A stretch of DNA of 64,000 nt. Source: Lysobacter sp. (GTDB lineage: Bacteria > Pseudomonadota > Gammaproteobacteria > Xanthomonadales > Xanthomonadaceae). Below, piece after piece: positions 10,498-21,555 of the stretch. Positions within the stretch are counted from its first letter, which is position 1. Each line of letters begins with the position of its first letter. Below the pieces are notes generated by a model. The model was not told the origin of the DNA and ran no database searches. It saw nothing but the letters and a program-made list of their open reading frames with translations. The position numbers and the translations under genes are program-made. The DNA lies in contig WYBC01000035.1 of the NCBI GenBank assembly GCA_011526085.1, positions 62,001-126,000 of the forward strand. The letters are read 5' to 3'.

Positions 10498-10574
10498 TGG
10501 CGGAGTGGACGGGACTCGAACCCGCGACCTCCGGCGTGACAGGCCAGCATTCTAACCGACTGAACTACCACTCC
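10498..10574 (-). tRNA. tRNA-Asp (GTC)
   Basis: The 77-base cloverleaf has acceptor GGAGTGG pairing with CCACTCC, discriminator G and an encoded CCA end. The anticodon loop CTGTCAC gives anticodon GTC. The T-loop GGTTCGAGTCC is standard and the whole closely resembles E. coli tRNA-Asp. Confidence 0.95.
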
Positions 10575-10662
10575 GCTGTTGTTACCCTGCATCGCTGCGC
10601 CGAACATTCTAGCGCAGTTCGGCGATCGAACGGAATACCTTCTTTCGATCGCTTGGCGCCCC

Positions 10663-10737
10663 TGGTGGGTGCTGAGGGGTTCGAACCCCCGACCCTCTCC
10701 GTGTAAAGGAGACGCTCTACCGCTGAGCTAAGCACCC
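10663..10737 (-). tRNA. tRNA-Val (TAC)
   Basis: 75-base tRNA with acceptor GGGTGCT/AGCACCC, D-arm TAGCTCAGCGGTAGAGC, anticodon loop TTTACAC (anticodon TAC) and encoded ACCA. It is 16 bases downstream of hupB in the transcription direction and precedes tRNA-Asp, so all three may share a transcript. Confidence 0.95.
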
Positions 10738-10753
10738 CAACGGGAAGAGCTGA

Positions 10754-11026
10754 TCAGTTTACGGCATCCTTCAGCGCTTTGCCAGCCTTGAACACCGGGT
10801 TCTTGGAGGCCGGGATCTGGATCTCTTCCTTGGTTTTCGGGTTGCGGCCGGTGCGCGCGGCGCGCTCGCGGACCACGAACGAACCGAATCCGATCACGGT
10901 CACGGTGTCGCCCTTCGTCAGTGCCTTGGTGATGGCGGCGACCGTGGCATCGAGCGCGCGCCCGGCATCGGCCTTGGACAGCTCGGCGGCAGCGGCGATC
11001 GCGTCGATAAGCTCGGCTTTGTTCAT
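10754..11026 (-). CDS. hupB: DNA-binding protein HU, beta type
   Basis: HU is a small nucleoid protein that binds and bends DNA as a dimer. The 90-residue product is full length, starts [11 protein letters not shown], and contains the beta-arm signature [20 protein letters not shown] used to grip DNA. It lies directly after lon, the usual hupB position. A good promoter is visible at 11167-11196, giving a leader of about 130 bases. Confidence 0.96.
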   Translation of the reverse strand: MNKAELIDAIAAAAELSKADAGRALDATVAAITKALTKGDTVTVIGFGSFVVRERAARTGRNPKTKEEIQIPASKNPVFKAGKALKDAVN

Positions 11027-11166
11027 GTCATGACTCCGGTTAAGTAGGATTGGAACGTGATTGAAACGAACGCGCGATGGAGAACGGAAGCGTGCGATGC
11101 ATGGTGCGATGCCTGCATTGCGCCGATTGAAAACGAACGGCTTCTCGGCCCCGTACGCGGGCGACC

Positions 11167-11196
11167 GTTATACCAGCGCCAGACCGGCCCACGCAA
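11167..11196 (-). promoter_or_regulatory. Probable sigma-70 promoter of hupB
   Basis: On the minus strand TTGCGT (11191-11196) and TATAAC (11167-11172) are separated by 18 bases, in the 250-base gap between lon and hupB. This would give hupB its own strong promoter independent of lon. Confidence 0.55.
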
Positions 11197-11276
11197 CCGA
11201 AAAACGTGAAAAATGCCGGAAAAAAAGCGATTTTACGAATGATTACGCAAGAATACGGCCGTGCATTCGCTCCCGT

Positions 11277-13715
<2,439 letters not shown>

Positions 13716-13888
13716 GGGGGGCTCCGCGATCATGGATGCGACCGTCGGCGGGGACGCACGGCGGCCAATGCGCCCGTTATGGGGCCATGCCGGCCCGGAT
13801 GCAAGCGCGCGCCGCCGGGCGGGCATCGCGATGGCGACGGATTGCCGTTTCGCAGGCGTTCTTGCGCAATCCGTCTCGAATGGACGGC

Positions 13889-13924
13889 AAAAAAAACGGG
13901 CACCCCGGTGGCTCGGGATGCCCG
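13889..13924 (-). terminator. Intrinsic terminator after clpX
   Basis: On the minus strand an 11-base GC stem (CGGGCATCCCG with its near-perfect complement, one G-T wobble) is followed by eight T residues. It lies 27 bases past the clpX stop and before lon, so clpX and lon are probably separate transcripts. Confidence 0.85.
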
Positions 13925-13950
13925 TCGATTCGTTGCGCGCCGGATCGCGA

Positions 13951-15231
13951 TTATTCGGCGGACGCGACCTTGTTCGGCGGCGTCTGGTAGATCAGATACG
14001 GCTCGGATTTGTGTTCGATCACCGATTCGTCGACGACCACCTTGCTGACGTTCTCCAGCGACGGCAGTTCGTACATGGTGTCGAGCAGCACCGATTCGAC
14101 GATGGTGCGCAGGCCGCGGGCGCCGGTCTTGCGCTTCAGCGCCTTGCGCGCGATCGCGGCCAGCGCATCGGAGCGGAACTCCAGTTCCACGCCTTCCATC
14201 TCGAACAGCTTGCGGAACTGCTTGCTGATCGCGTTCTTCGGCTCGGTGAGGATCTTCACGAGCGCGGTCTCGTCGAGTTCCTCGAGCGTGGCGACCACCG
14301 GCAGGCGACCGACGAACTCCGGGATCAGGCCGAACTTGATCAGATCCTCGGGCTCGACATCGAACAGCACCTTGCTGACGTCGGCCTTGCGCTCGCTGCT
14401 CTTGAGCTTGGCGCCGAAACCGATGCCGCCGGATTCGCTGCTGCGCTGCTGGATGATCTTGTCCAGACCGGCGAACGCGCCGCCGACGATGAACAGGATG
14501 TTGCGGGTGTCGACCTGCAGGAATTCCTGCTGCGGATGCTTGCGCCCGCCCTGCGGTGGCACGCTGGCGACGGTGCCTTCGATCAGCTTGAGCAGCGCCT
14601 GCTGCACGCCTTCGCCGGACACGTCACGGGTGATCGACGGGTTCTCGCTCTTGCGCGAAATCTTGTCGATTTCGTCGATGTAGACGATGCCCTGCTGCGC
14701 CTTCTCGACATCGTAGTCGCACTTCTGCAGCAGCTTCTGGATGATGTTCTCGACGTCCTCGCCGACATAACCCGCTTCGGTCAGCGTGGTCGCGTCGGCG
14801 ATGGTGAACGGCACGTTGAGCAGGCGGGCCAGAGTCTCGGCCAACAGGGTCTTGCCCGAACCGGTCGGACCGATGAGCAGGATGTTCGACTTCGCCAGTT
14901 CGATGTCGTCGTTCTTCTGCCTGCTCTCGATCCGCTTGTAGTGGTTGTAGACCGCCACCGCCAGCGTCTTCTTGGCGCGGGACTGGCCGATCACGTACTG
15001 GTCGAGGACCTCGAGGATCTCGCGCGGCTTGGGCAGATGGCTGCGGGTCGCCTGCGCCTTCTCCTCGAGCTCCTCGCGAATGATGTCGTTGCACAACTCG
15101 ACGCATTCGTCGCAGATGAACACGCTCGGGCCCGCAATCAGCTTGCGGACTTCATGCTGGCTTTTCCCGCAGAACGAGCAATAGAGGATCTTGTTGCTGT
15201 CGCCGCTGCGGCCTTGCCGGTCTTCGCTCAT
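13951..15231 (-). CDS. clpX: ATP-dependent Clp protease ATP-binding subunit ClpX
   Basis: ClpX is the AAA+ unfoldase that feeds substrates to ClpP. The 426-residue protein carries the N-terminal zinc-binding domain with Cys18, Cys21, Cys40 and Cys43, Walker A GPTGSGKT at 121-128, Walker [10 protein letters not shown], and a sensor/small domain ([12 protein letters not shown]). Its length matches the family. It follows clpP after a 101-base gap on the same strand. Confidence 0.97.
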   Translation of the reverse strand: MSEDRQGRSGDSNKILYCSFCGKSQHEVRKLIAGPSVFICDECVELCNDIIREELEEKAQATRSHLPKPREILEVLDQYVIGQSRAKKTLAVAVYNHYKRIESRQKNDDIELAKSNILLIGPTGSGKTLLAETLARLLNVPFTIADATTLTEAGYVGEDVENIIQKLLQKCDYDVEKAQQGIVYIDEIDKISRKSENPSITRDVSGEGVQQALLKLIEGTVASVPPQGGRKHPQQEFLQVDTRNILFIVGGAFAGLDKIIQQRSSESGGIGFGAKLKSSERKADVSKVLFDVEPEDLIKFGLIPEFVGRLPVVATLEELDETALVKILTEPKNAISKQFRKLFEMEGVELEFRSDALAAIARKALKRKTGARGLRTIVESVLLDTMYELPSLENVSKVVVDESVIEHKSEPYLIYQTPPNKVASAE

Positions 15232-15332
15232 GCTGCTGTCGTTATCTGCACTGGTGGGGGGAGGATAGCATCCGGGCTCCCGGCCGCAAGCAGGTTGCGA
15301 CGGAATTGCGGATTGCCTTTTGAATCAGCCGG

Positions 15333-15974
15333 TTACGAGGGCTGAATGGAGTCTTCGGGACGGCGCTCGAGGACATGGTCGACCAGACCGTAGTCGCGCG
15401 AGGCTTCGGCGCTCTTGAAATTGTCGCGTTCGGTGTCGCGGGAGATGGTGTCGAGCGACTGGCCGGTGTGCTTGGACAGGATCTCGTTCAGCCGCTGCTT
15501 CATGCCCAGGATCTCGCGGGCGTGGATGTCGATGTCGGTCGCCTGGCCCTGGAAGCCACCCAGCGGCTGATGGATCATCACCCGCGAGTTCGGCAGGGCG
15601 TAACGCTTGCCCTTGGCGCCGGACGCCAGAAGCAGCGCGCCCATGGAGGCGGCCTGGCCGACGCAGATGGTGCTCACGTCCGGCTTGATGAACTGCATGG
15701 TGTCGTAGATCGCCATGCCGGCGGTGACGATGCCGCCCGGCGAATTGATGTACAGGCTGATGTCCTTCTCGGGGTTCTCGGCTTCGAGGAACAGCAACTG
15801 GGCGACGATCACGTTCGCCATGTAGTCGTCGATGCCGCCGACGAGAAAGATCACCCGCTCCTTCAGCAACCGGGAGTAGATGTCGTAAGCGCGCTCGCCG
15901 CGGCTGGTCTGTTCGACCACCATCGGAACGAGGTTGAGGGCTCTGGTCTCGAAGCTGTTCATGCGTCGCGGCAC
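15333..15974 (-). CDS. clpP: ATP-dependent Clp protease proteolytic subunit ClpP
   Basis: ClpP is the serine peptidase barrel of the ClpXP machine. The 213-residue product has the catalytic triad Ser110 ([10 protein letters not shown]), His135 (MIHQPLGG) and Asp184 (TERDNF), each 13 residues ahead of the E. coli mature numbering. A short propeptide is expected. Either Met1 at 15974 or Met5 at 15962 ([13 protein letters not shown]) could be the start. It lies between tig and clpX, the usual order. Confidence 0.97.
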   Translation of the reverse strand: MPRRMNSFETRALNLVPMVVEQTSRGERAYDIYSRLLKERVIFLVGGIDDYMANVIVAQLLFLEAENPEKDISLYINSPGGIVTAGMAIYDTMQFIKPDVSTICVGQAASMGALLLASGAKGKRYALPNSRVMIHQPLGGFQGQATDIDIHAREILGMKQRLNEILSKHTGQSLDTISRDTERDNFKSAEASRDYGLVDHVLERRPEDSIQPS

Positions 15975-16058
15975 CTGTGATGGGGCGGGTCGCGCTGGGC
16001 GCGGCGCCTGTCGGGGGACGGACCGCGCAGGACGCGGCCCGGAGAAGGAATCCGCAGG

Positions 16059-17363
16059 TTACTGCGGGGCGATCGCTTCCTGGAAGCTGAGCGGCCTGTC
16101 GGTGTGCACGGCGCGCTCGGCGATCCAGTCGATGACCTGCTCTTCCATCACGCGATTCTGCAGGCCAGCCATGAGCTGGCGGTCGTTGCGGTACAAATCA
16201 ATGACCTGCTGCGGTTCTTCGTAGGTGGATGCGATGAGACGCAGCGTTTCGTTCAGGCGCTTCGGATCGAGCGTGAGCTCGTTGCGGCGGGCGATCTCGC
16301 CGACCAGCAACGCCACGGTGACGCGCTTGCGCGCCGGTTCAAGCAGTTCGCGCCAGGCATCGGCCGGCGGATCCACCTGGCGACCCTGGCGGCGGGCCTG
16401 TTCGACGGTCTGCGCGAGCATCGCCCGGGCTTCGTTCTCGACCACGCGCGGCGGCATCTCGACGTGGGCGTAAGCGGCGACCAGTTGCTCGCCGACCTCG
16501 CGACGCAGGCGCCCCATCAGAGCGCCCTTCAGCTCGCGCTCGAGGTTGTTGCGGATCTCGACCCGGAACTGCGGCATTTCGCCCGAGCGCACGCCGAAGC
16601 TGCGGATGAATTCGGCGTCGACTTCCGGCAGCACCGGCTCCGAAATCGCTTCGACCTTCACGTTCACCACCGCCTGACGGCCGGCGAGCTGCGGCACGCG
16701 CCAGTTCTCCGGGAAGTCGACGGTCAGGGTCTTGTCTTCGCCGGCGCTCATGCCGACGATGGCGTTCTCGATCTCCGGGAACATCGCGCCGGAACCGATC
16801 ATGGTGACGCCGCGCTCGGCGCCTTCGGCCGGCAGCCGCTCGCCGCCGATCACCGACCAGGTTTCCACGTCGGCCGCATCGCCGGGCTGCGCCGGGCGAT
16901 TCACGATCGTCCAGCTGCGGCGCTGCAGGCGCAGGTTCTCGATCATGCGATCGATATCGTCTTCGGTGACCTCGGCGGTCGTGCGCACGACCTGCAGCGT
17001 GGTCACATCGATGTCGCCGAAGTCCGGCACGACCTCGAAGGTGGCGACGTAGGCCAGTTCACCCTCGCCCGCTTCGGCGGACGGTTCGATCCGCGGATTG
17101 CCGGCCAGGCGCAGCGCGTTCTCGCGGACGGCCTGATCGAAGCCCTGCTGCAGCAATTCATCGACCACTTCGCCGCGGACCTGGGCGCCATAGCGCTGTT
17201 CGATCACCTTGGCCGGCACCTTGCCCGGACGGAAGCCCTTGATGCGGGCGGTGCGGGCGATCTCGCGCAGGCGGCCGCCGATCTGGTTCTCGACGCGTTC
17301 GGCCGGCACGCGGAGGGTCATGCGGCGTTCGAGATTACCCACGGATTCGACTGAAACTTGCAT
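16059..17363 (-). CDS. tig: Trigger factor
   Basis: Trigger factor is the ribosome-bound chaperone that meets nascent chains. The 434-residue protein shows the ribosome-binding signature [17 protein letters not shown], a central FKBP-type isomerase region, and the C-terminal helical arms with [12 protein letters not shown]. The start [15 protein letters not shown] is standard. One feature of the isomerase domain stands out. The [16 protein letters not shown] segment is present, but the usual substrate-contacting GFEE-type residues are altered, so isomerase activity may be reduced. It precedes clpP by 84 bases. Confidence 0.95.
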   Translation of the reverse strand: MQVSVESVGNLERRMTLRVPAERVENQIGGRLREIARTARIKGFRPGKVPAKVIEQRYGAQVRGEVVDELLQQGFDQAVRENALRLAGNPRIEPSAEAGEGELAYVATFEVVPDFGDIDVTTLQVVRTTAEVTEDDIDRMIENLRLQRRSWTIVNRPAQPGDAADVETWSVIGGERLPAEGAERGVTMIGSGAMFPEIENAIVGMSAGEDKTLTVDFPENWRVPQLAGRQAVVNVKVEAISEPVLPEVDAEFIRSFGVRSGEMPQFRVEIRNNLERELKGALMGRLRREVGEQLVAAYAHVEMPPRVVENEARAMLAQTVEQARRQGRQVDPPADAWRELLEPARKRVTVALLVGEIARRNELTLDPKRLNETLRLIASTYEEPQQVIDLYRNDRQLMAGLQNRVMEEQVIDWIAERAVHTDRPLSFQEAIAPQ

Positions 17364-17672
17364 TGCTGGCGACTCCTGCTGCCGCGCCGTCGCGCGCGGC
17401 CCGTATCTGGTGTGGTTGAGGTGGAGGCTGGGCGGCCGCGAAGGCCGGTCGGGCACACCCATGGCGGGCCGCCCCAGCGGAACGGGGTAGTTTGGCCGAT
17501 TACGGCGTTTCCCGCCAGTTTCCGCGCGATGCCGCCCTGGAGCGATACCGGGATACGCGTGTCGCAGACTGCGACGAGACGAACCCGCCGGACCGGGCGG
17601 AAGAAGGCGCCATGGCCCCTCGGACGCGATTGCCTCGACAGGCAGACGCTGCGGCATCATCGCGTGCGGGGA
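17364..17672. other. 309-base intergenic region upstream of tig
   Basis: This gap between tRNA-Leu and tig must hold the tig promoter or carry read-through from the tRNA operon. I see no convincing open reading frame, no clear -35/-10 pair and no strong terminator in it. Confidence 0.5.
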
Positions 17673-17757
<85 letters not shown>

Positions 17758-17788
17758 ATGCCGCGCCCATTCCGTGAGCGCGGAAAGC

Positions 17789-17812
17789 AAAACGCCCGGC
17801 GTGAGCCGGGCG
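17789..17812 (-). terminator. Terminator-like hairpin between tRNA-Lys and tRNA-Leu
   Basis: Perfect 8-base stem CGCCCGGC/GCCGGGCG with a four-base loop, followed on the minus strand by TTTTGCTTT. It looks like an intrinsic terminator, yet tRNA-Leu starts only about 30 bases beyond, so it may be leaky or a processing signal. Confidence 0.6.
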
Positions 17813-17822
17813 TCGCTGGAAC

Positions 17823-17898
17823 TGGTGGGCCGTCAAGGATTCGAACCTTGGACCTATTGATTAAGAGTCAACTGCTCTACCAACTGAGCTAACGGCCC
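17823..17898 (-). tRNA. tRNA-Lys (CTT)
   Basis: 76-base tRNA with acceptor GGGCCGT/ACGGCCC, anticodon loop CTCTTAA (anticodon CTT) and encoded ACCA. Fourth in the Pro-Arg-His-Lys-Leu order of transcription. Confidence 0.94.
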
Positions 17899-18018
17899 GA
17901 TTTGCAAAGGATAACGCATCCGCCCCGCGTCCGACAACCGTCGGACCGCAATGCGCCGCGGAAGCGACGCACGCATGCGGAAAACCGCGGACATACCCAT
18001 GAAAACTTGAAGTGAAAT

Positions 18019-18096
18019 TGGGGTGGCTGAGGGGACTCGAACCCCCGACAACTGGAATCACAATCCAGTACTCTAACCAACTGAGCTACAGCCACC
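18019..18096 (-). tRNA. tRNA-His (GTG)
   Basis: 78 bases including the extra 5' G(-1) that pairs with the position-73 C, the hallmark of tRNA-His. The anticodon loop is TTGTGAT (anticodon GTG) and CCA is encoded. Confidence 0.95.
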
Positions 18097-18192
18097 ATTG
18101 AAACTTGGGACACCTTGCGCAAGCCCTGCGGGCCTCCGCCACCCGGGCGTCCTGCCGGGCCTTGCCGCAATCGCAAACCGCACGCCCATCGT

Positions 18193-18269
18193 TGGCGCGC
18201 CCGGCAGGAATCGAACCTGCAACCACCGGCTTAGAAGGCCGGTGCTCTATCCGGTTGAGCTACGGGCGC
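18193..18269 (-). tRNA. tRNA-Arg (TCT)
   Basis: 77-base tRNA with acceptor GCGCCCG/CGGGCGC, discriminator G, anticodon loop CTTCTAA (anticodon TCT) and encoded CCA. It reads rare AGA codons. Confidence 0.95.
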
Positions 18270-18327
18270 ATGTGCGCATGATAGCCGGGCGGACAGAAGC
18301 GGTGGAGCCGACGCGGGAAGCGATGGA

Positions 18328-18404
18328 TGGTCGGGGTAGAGGGATTCGAACCCCCGACATCCTGCTCCCAAAGCAGGCGCGCTACCAGACTGCGCTATAC
18401 CCCG
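18328..18404 (-). tRNA. tRNA-Pro (TGG)
   Basis: 77-base tRNA with acceptor CGGGGTA/TACCCCG, anticodon loop TTTGGGA (anticodon TGG) and encoded ACCA. First in the minus-strand cluster, about 50 bases after the promoter. Confidence 0.95.
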
Positions 18405-18453
18405 CCGATGAGGCGGCCGGACGAAGACGCGTCCACGCCCGGACCAGTCGCAC

Positions 18454-18482
18454 ATTGTCCGAACCCGGGAGCGCGCTGTCAA
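18454..18482 (-). promoter_or_regulatory. Sigma-70 promoter of the tRNA cluster
   Basis: Minus strand: a consensus TTGACA -35 box (18477-18482) and GACAAT -10 box (18454-18459) with ideal 17-base spacing, just upstream of tRNA-Pro. This is the best-looking promoter in the window. Confidence 0.8.
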
Positions 18483-18572
18483 CGCGTGCGCGACCCGCGC
18501 AATCCAGCCCGGCCGACGGTATGCTTGCCGCTCTATACCTTTTCCAGACGTCACGCTCTCCAAGGAGACACC

Positions 18573-19343
18573 ATGCGCAGCGGCAATCCGGTCCTGAAGG
18601 ACTCCACTTTCCTCGATCTCAGCAGCGGCAGCGTCTATCCCGGCAGCGCCAACGCGATGAGCCTCAACGGGACGGTCAACAAGACCGGCATCCTGCTGCT
18701 GCTCACCATCCTCACCTCGGCCTTCGCCTGGTCGCAGACCATGGTCCAGACCCCCGAGGGTATGCAGGTCGCTCCCGGCGCGATGATCTACATGATCGGC
18801 GGCGCCATCGGCGGCTTCGTGCTGGCGCTGATCACCGCATTCAAGAAGGAATGGTCGCCGGTCACCGCGCCGCTGTACGCGCTGGTCGAAGGCTTCTTCC
18901 TCGGCTCGATCTCGGCGATCTACAACGCCCAGTTCGAGGGCATCGTGCTCCAGGCGGTCATGCTGACCTTCGGCACGCTGTTCGCGCTGCTGTTCGCGTA
19001 TCGCTCCGGCCTGATCAAGGCCACCGAGAACTTCAAGCTCGGCGTGGCCGCGGCCACCGGCGGCATCGCGCTGATCTATCTCGCCACGATCGTGCTGGGC
19101 CTGTTCGGCATCAAGATCCCCTACATCCACGAATCCGGCCTGATCGGCATCGGTTTCAGCCTGTTCGTGATCGTGGTCGCCGCGCTGAACCTGGTGCTGG
19201 ACTTCGACTTCATCGAGTCGGGCGTGGAAGCCGGCGCGCCGAAATACATGGAGTGGTACGGCGCCTTCGGCCTGATGGTCACCCTGGTGTGGCTGTACGT
19301 CGAGTTCCTGCGCCTGCTGGCCAAGCTGCAGTCGCGCGACTGA
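18573..19343 (+). CDS. Bax inhibitor-1/YccA family membrane protein
   Basis: The 256-residue protein is almost entirely membrane-embedded, with about seven hydrophobic segments from residue 35 on (for example GILLLLTILTSAFAW and MIYMIGGAIGGFVLALITAF). The long cytoplasmic N terminus and the C-terminal segment AFGLMVTLVWLYVEFLRLL match the bacterial BI-1/YccA-like family, proposed to act in pH- or calcium-dependent leak or with FtsH. An AAGGAG ribosome site precedes the ATG. Monocistronic, with its own terminator. Molecular role in this organism is not known. Confidence 0.85.
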   Translation: MRSGNPVLKDSTFLDLSSGSVYPGSANAMSLNGTVNKTGILLLLTILTSAFAWSQTMVQTPEGMQVAPGAMIYMIGGAIGGFVLALITAFKKEWSPVTAPLYALVEGFFLGSISAIYNAQFEGIVLQAVMLTFGTLFALLFAYRSGLIKATENFKLGVAAATGGIALIYLATIVLGLFGIKIPYIHESGLIGIGFSLFVIVVAALNLVLDFDFIESGVEAGAPKYMEWYGAFGLMVTLVWLYVEFLRLLAKLQSRD

Positions 19344-19366
19344 ACCGGCGGCGGATACCGCAAACG

Positions 19367-19393
19367 AAAAAGGGCGCCATCGGCGCCCTTTTT
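19367..19393. terminator. Bidirectional terminator between the BI-1-like gene and icd
   Basis: Perfect stem AAAAAGGGCGCC/GGCGCCCTTTTT with an AT loop. The A5 and T5 flanks make it work for both convergent genes. Confidence 0.88.
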
Positions 19394-19409
19394 CATGCCC
19401 GCCGACGGC

Positions 19410-20417
19410 TCAGAGCCGGCTGGCGATGGCCTTGGCGAACGACATCGTGTTGCCGGTGCCGCCCAGGTCCGGCGTAAGCGAGTCCTTGGCTTCCAGGGTC
19501 GCGACGATGGCGTTGCGCAGACGGGTGGCGTTTTCGGGCTGACCGATGTGATCGAGCATCTGGCCCACCGCGAGCAGCAGCGCGCAGGGATTGGCGATGC
19601 CCTTGCCGGCGATGTCCGGTGCCGAACCGTGCACGGCCTCGAAGATCGCCGCCTCGGTGCCGATGTTCGCGCCCGGCGCCAGGCCCAGACCGCCCACGAG
19701 GCCGGCGCAGAGGTCGGAGATGATGTCGCCGAACAGGTTGGTGGTCACGATGATGTCGAACTGCTCCGGACGCATCACCAGCTGCATGCAGGTGTTGTCC
19801 ACGATCATCTCGTTGCACTGGATGTCGGGATATTCGGCGGCCACGATCCGCGCGGTGCGCAGGAACAGGCCCGAGGTCGACTTCAGGATGTTGGCCTTGT
19901 GGACCACGGTGACCTTCTTGCGCCCGGTCCTGCGCGCGAGATCGAAGGCGTAACGCACGATGCGCTCGGAGCCGCGACGGGTGATCTTCTGGGTCAGCAT
20001 CGCGGTTTCGCCGTCCTCGGACAGCGACTGGCCTTCGCCGATATACGCGCCTTCGGTGTTTTCGCGGACGGTGATCAGGTCGACACCGCTGGGGAAGCGC
20101 GACTTGGTATTCGGGAACGACTTCGCGGGACGCACGTTGGCGTACAGGTCGAAGCGCTTGCGCAACTCGACGTTGATCGAGCTGAAGCCCTCGCCCACCG
20201 GCGTGGTCAGCGGGCTTTTCAGCGCGATTCGATTGCGGCGGATCGAATCGAGGGTCGTCTGCGGCAGCAGTTCGCCGTGCTTTTCCAGCGCGACCATGCC
20301 AGCGTCGGCGTCTTCGTAGGTCAGGCCGGTGTTCATGGCGTCGAGCACGGACAGGGCGGCGTCCATGATCTCGGGGCCGATGCCATCGCCACGGATGACG
20401 GTAATCGTTTGGGTCAT
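19410..20417 (-). CDS. icd: NAD-dependent isocitrate dehydrogenase
   Basis: This TCA-cycle enzyme oxidises isocitrate to 2-oxoglutarate. The 335-residue beta-decarboxylating dehydrogenase shows the substrate loop ALKSPLTTPVGEGFSSINV, DLYANVRPAKSFP, the phosphate/isocitrate segment TVRENTEGAYIGEGQ, the catalytic Lys in VVHKANILK, and EAVHGSAPDIAGKGIANP. The short NAD-type form differs from the E. coli NADP enzyme of about 416 residues. Homoisocitrate or isopropylmalate activity cannot be excluded by eye, but the TTPVGEGFSS loop favours isocitrate. Confidence 0.85.
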   Translation of the reverse strand: MTQTITVIRGDGIGPEIMDAALSVLDAMNTGLTYEDADAGMVALEKHGELLPQTTLDSIRRNRIALKSPLTTPVGEGFSSINVELRKRFDLYANVRPAKSFPNTKSRFPSGVDLITVRENTEGAYIGEGQSLSEDGETAMLTQKITRRGSERIVRYAFDLARRTGRKKVTVVHKANILKSTSGLFLRTARIVAAEYPDIQCNEMIVDNTCMQLVMRPEQFDIIVTTNLFGDIISDLCAGLVGGLGLAPGANIGTEAAIFEAVHGSAPDIAGKGIANPCALLLAVGQMLDHIGQPENATRLRNAIVATLEAKDSLTPDLGGTGNTMSFAKAIASRL

Positions 20418-20617
20418 TGGGTCACTTCCAGGCAGGCCCTCCACGGCATGCGGGGGCCGGAATCATTCGGGGCTGAACGGTCGGTCGGTACGCGCGCGAC
20501 CGCCACAACGGTGGCGATCGGCGCGTACAACCCGCGAATTATGCCGGAAGTGCGTTGATTCTGCTGGAAATACGGCTCAGACCATGGTCGATGAAGCGCG
20601 CTGCCGGCAGCCGCCGT

Positions 20618-21016
20618 TCAGTCGTGGGCGTGCGCCGGTGCGGTGCCGGCTTCGCCCTGCTCCAGCCGGTCGAGGAAATCGACCGCGCGACGCAGGTGCG
20701 GAATGACGATCGAACCGCCGACCACCAGACCCACCGAAAAGGCTTCGAACATCTCGTCGCGATCGACCCCGGCTTCCTTGCACTGGGCGACGTGGTAGCT
20801 GATGCAGTCGTCGCAGCGCAGGACCAGGGACGCCACCAGGCCCAGGAGTTCCTTGGTCTTCACGTCGAGCGCGCCGGCCTGGTAGGTCTGGGTGTCGAGC
20901 GCGAAGAACCGGCGAACGACCTGGTTGGGTTCGGCGAGGATCCGCTCGTTCATCCGCTTGCGGAAGGCGGTGAACTCGGCCACGCGGTCCTTCTCGTCCT
21001 GTCCGCCCCCGCTCAT
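20618..21016 (-). CDS. Carboxymuconolactone decarboxylase/AhpD-like protein
   Basis: The 132-residue protein has the AhpD-family core KELLGLVASLVLRCDDCISY with a CDDC cysteine pair and a downstream helix DEMFEAFSVGLVVGGSIV. Proteins of this type act as small peroxidase or disulfide reductants. Its ATG overlaps the stop of the downstream glutaredoxin by four bases in ATGA fashion, suggesting a joint thiol-redox role. Exact substrate unknown. Confidence 0.8.
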   Translation of the reverse strand: MSGGGQDEKDRVAEFTAFRKRMNERILAEPNQVVRRFFALDTQTYQAGALDVKTKELLGLVASLVLRCDDCISYHVAQCKEAGVDRDEMFEAFSVGLVVGGSIVIPHLRRAVDFLDRLEQGEAGTAPAHAHD

Positions 21017-21294
21017 GCGCCATCTCCGCCCAGCAGCGGTTCGAACCTGCCGTCGCGGTGCAGCGCCATCATGTCGTCGAAACCGCCGACGTGGACATCG
21101 CCGACGAAAATCTGCGGCACGCTGGTGCGCTTCGCACGCGCCACCATCCGCTCGCGTTCGGCGGGGTCGGTGTCGACGCGGATCTCGGTCCAGCCCAGCC
21201 CCTTGCTCTTGAGGAAGTTCTTGGCCGAGACGCAGTAAGGGCAGATCGCGGTGGTGTAGATCGTGATCGGCGCGTGGTTGGACGGGTCGCTCAA
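21013..21294 (-). CDS. grxC: Glutaredoxin 3
   Basis: The 93-residue thioredoxin-fold protein carries the dithiol active site in TAICPYCVSAKNFL, the cis-proline segment TSVPQIFVGD, and the glutathione-binding VGGFDDMMAL. I choose a TTG start at 21294 because GAGGAG lies seven bases upstream and the product then begins (M)SDPSNHAPITIY, the usual xanthomonad N terminus. An in-frame ATG 48 bases further upstream gives an implausible leader. It precedes and overlaps the AhpD-like gene. Confidence 0.88.
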   Translation of the reverse strand: MSDPSNHAPITIYTTAICPYCVSAKNFLKSKGLGWTEIRVDTDPAERERMVARAKRTSVPQIFVGDVHVGGFDDMMALHRDGRFEPLLGGDGA

Positions 21295-21555
21295 AACGGT
21301 CTCCTCACGGCGCGCTGGCGCCGGCAGTCGGATGGAAAGCATCGACGGTCATGATGGGGGGGCGATGCGGCCTTTTCCAGCCGCCGGGCGTTCGCGGGCA
21401 GGCAACACAGCGGTGCATGGAACGAAGCGCGGCCCGCACGGTCCTAACCATATGTGCGCTCCCGGCGCCGCCGGCCCGATTAACAACGCATTCACGCCGG
21501 GATTGCCGCCAACCGTCATCCTGTCGCACGAACAACACCCTCGGAACTCCGCCTC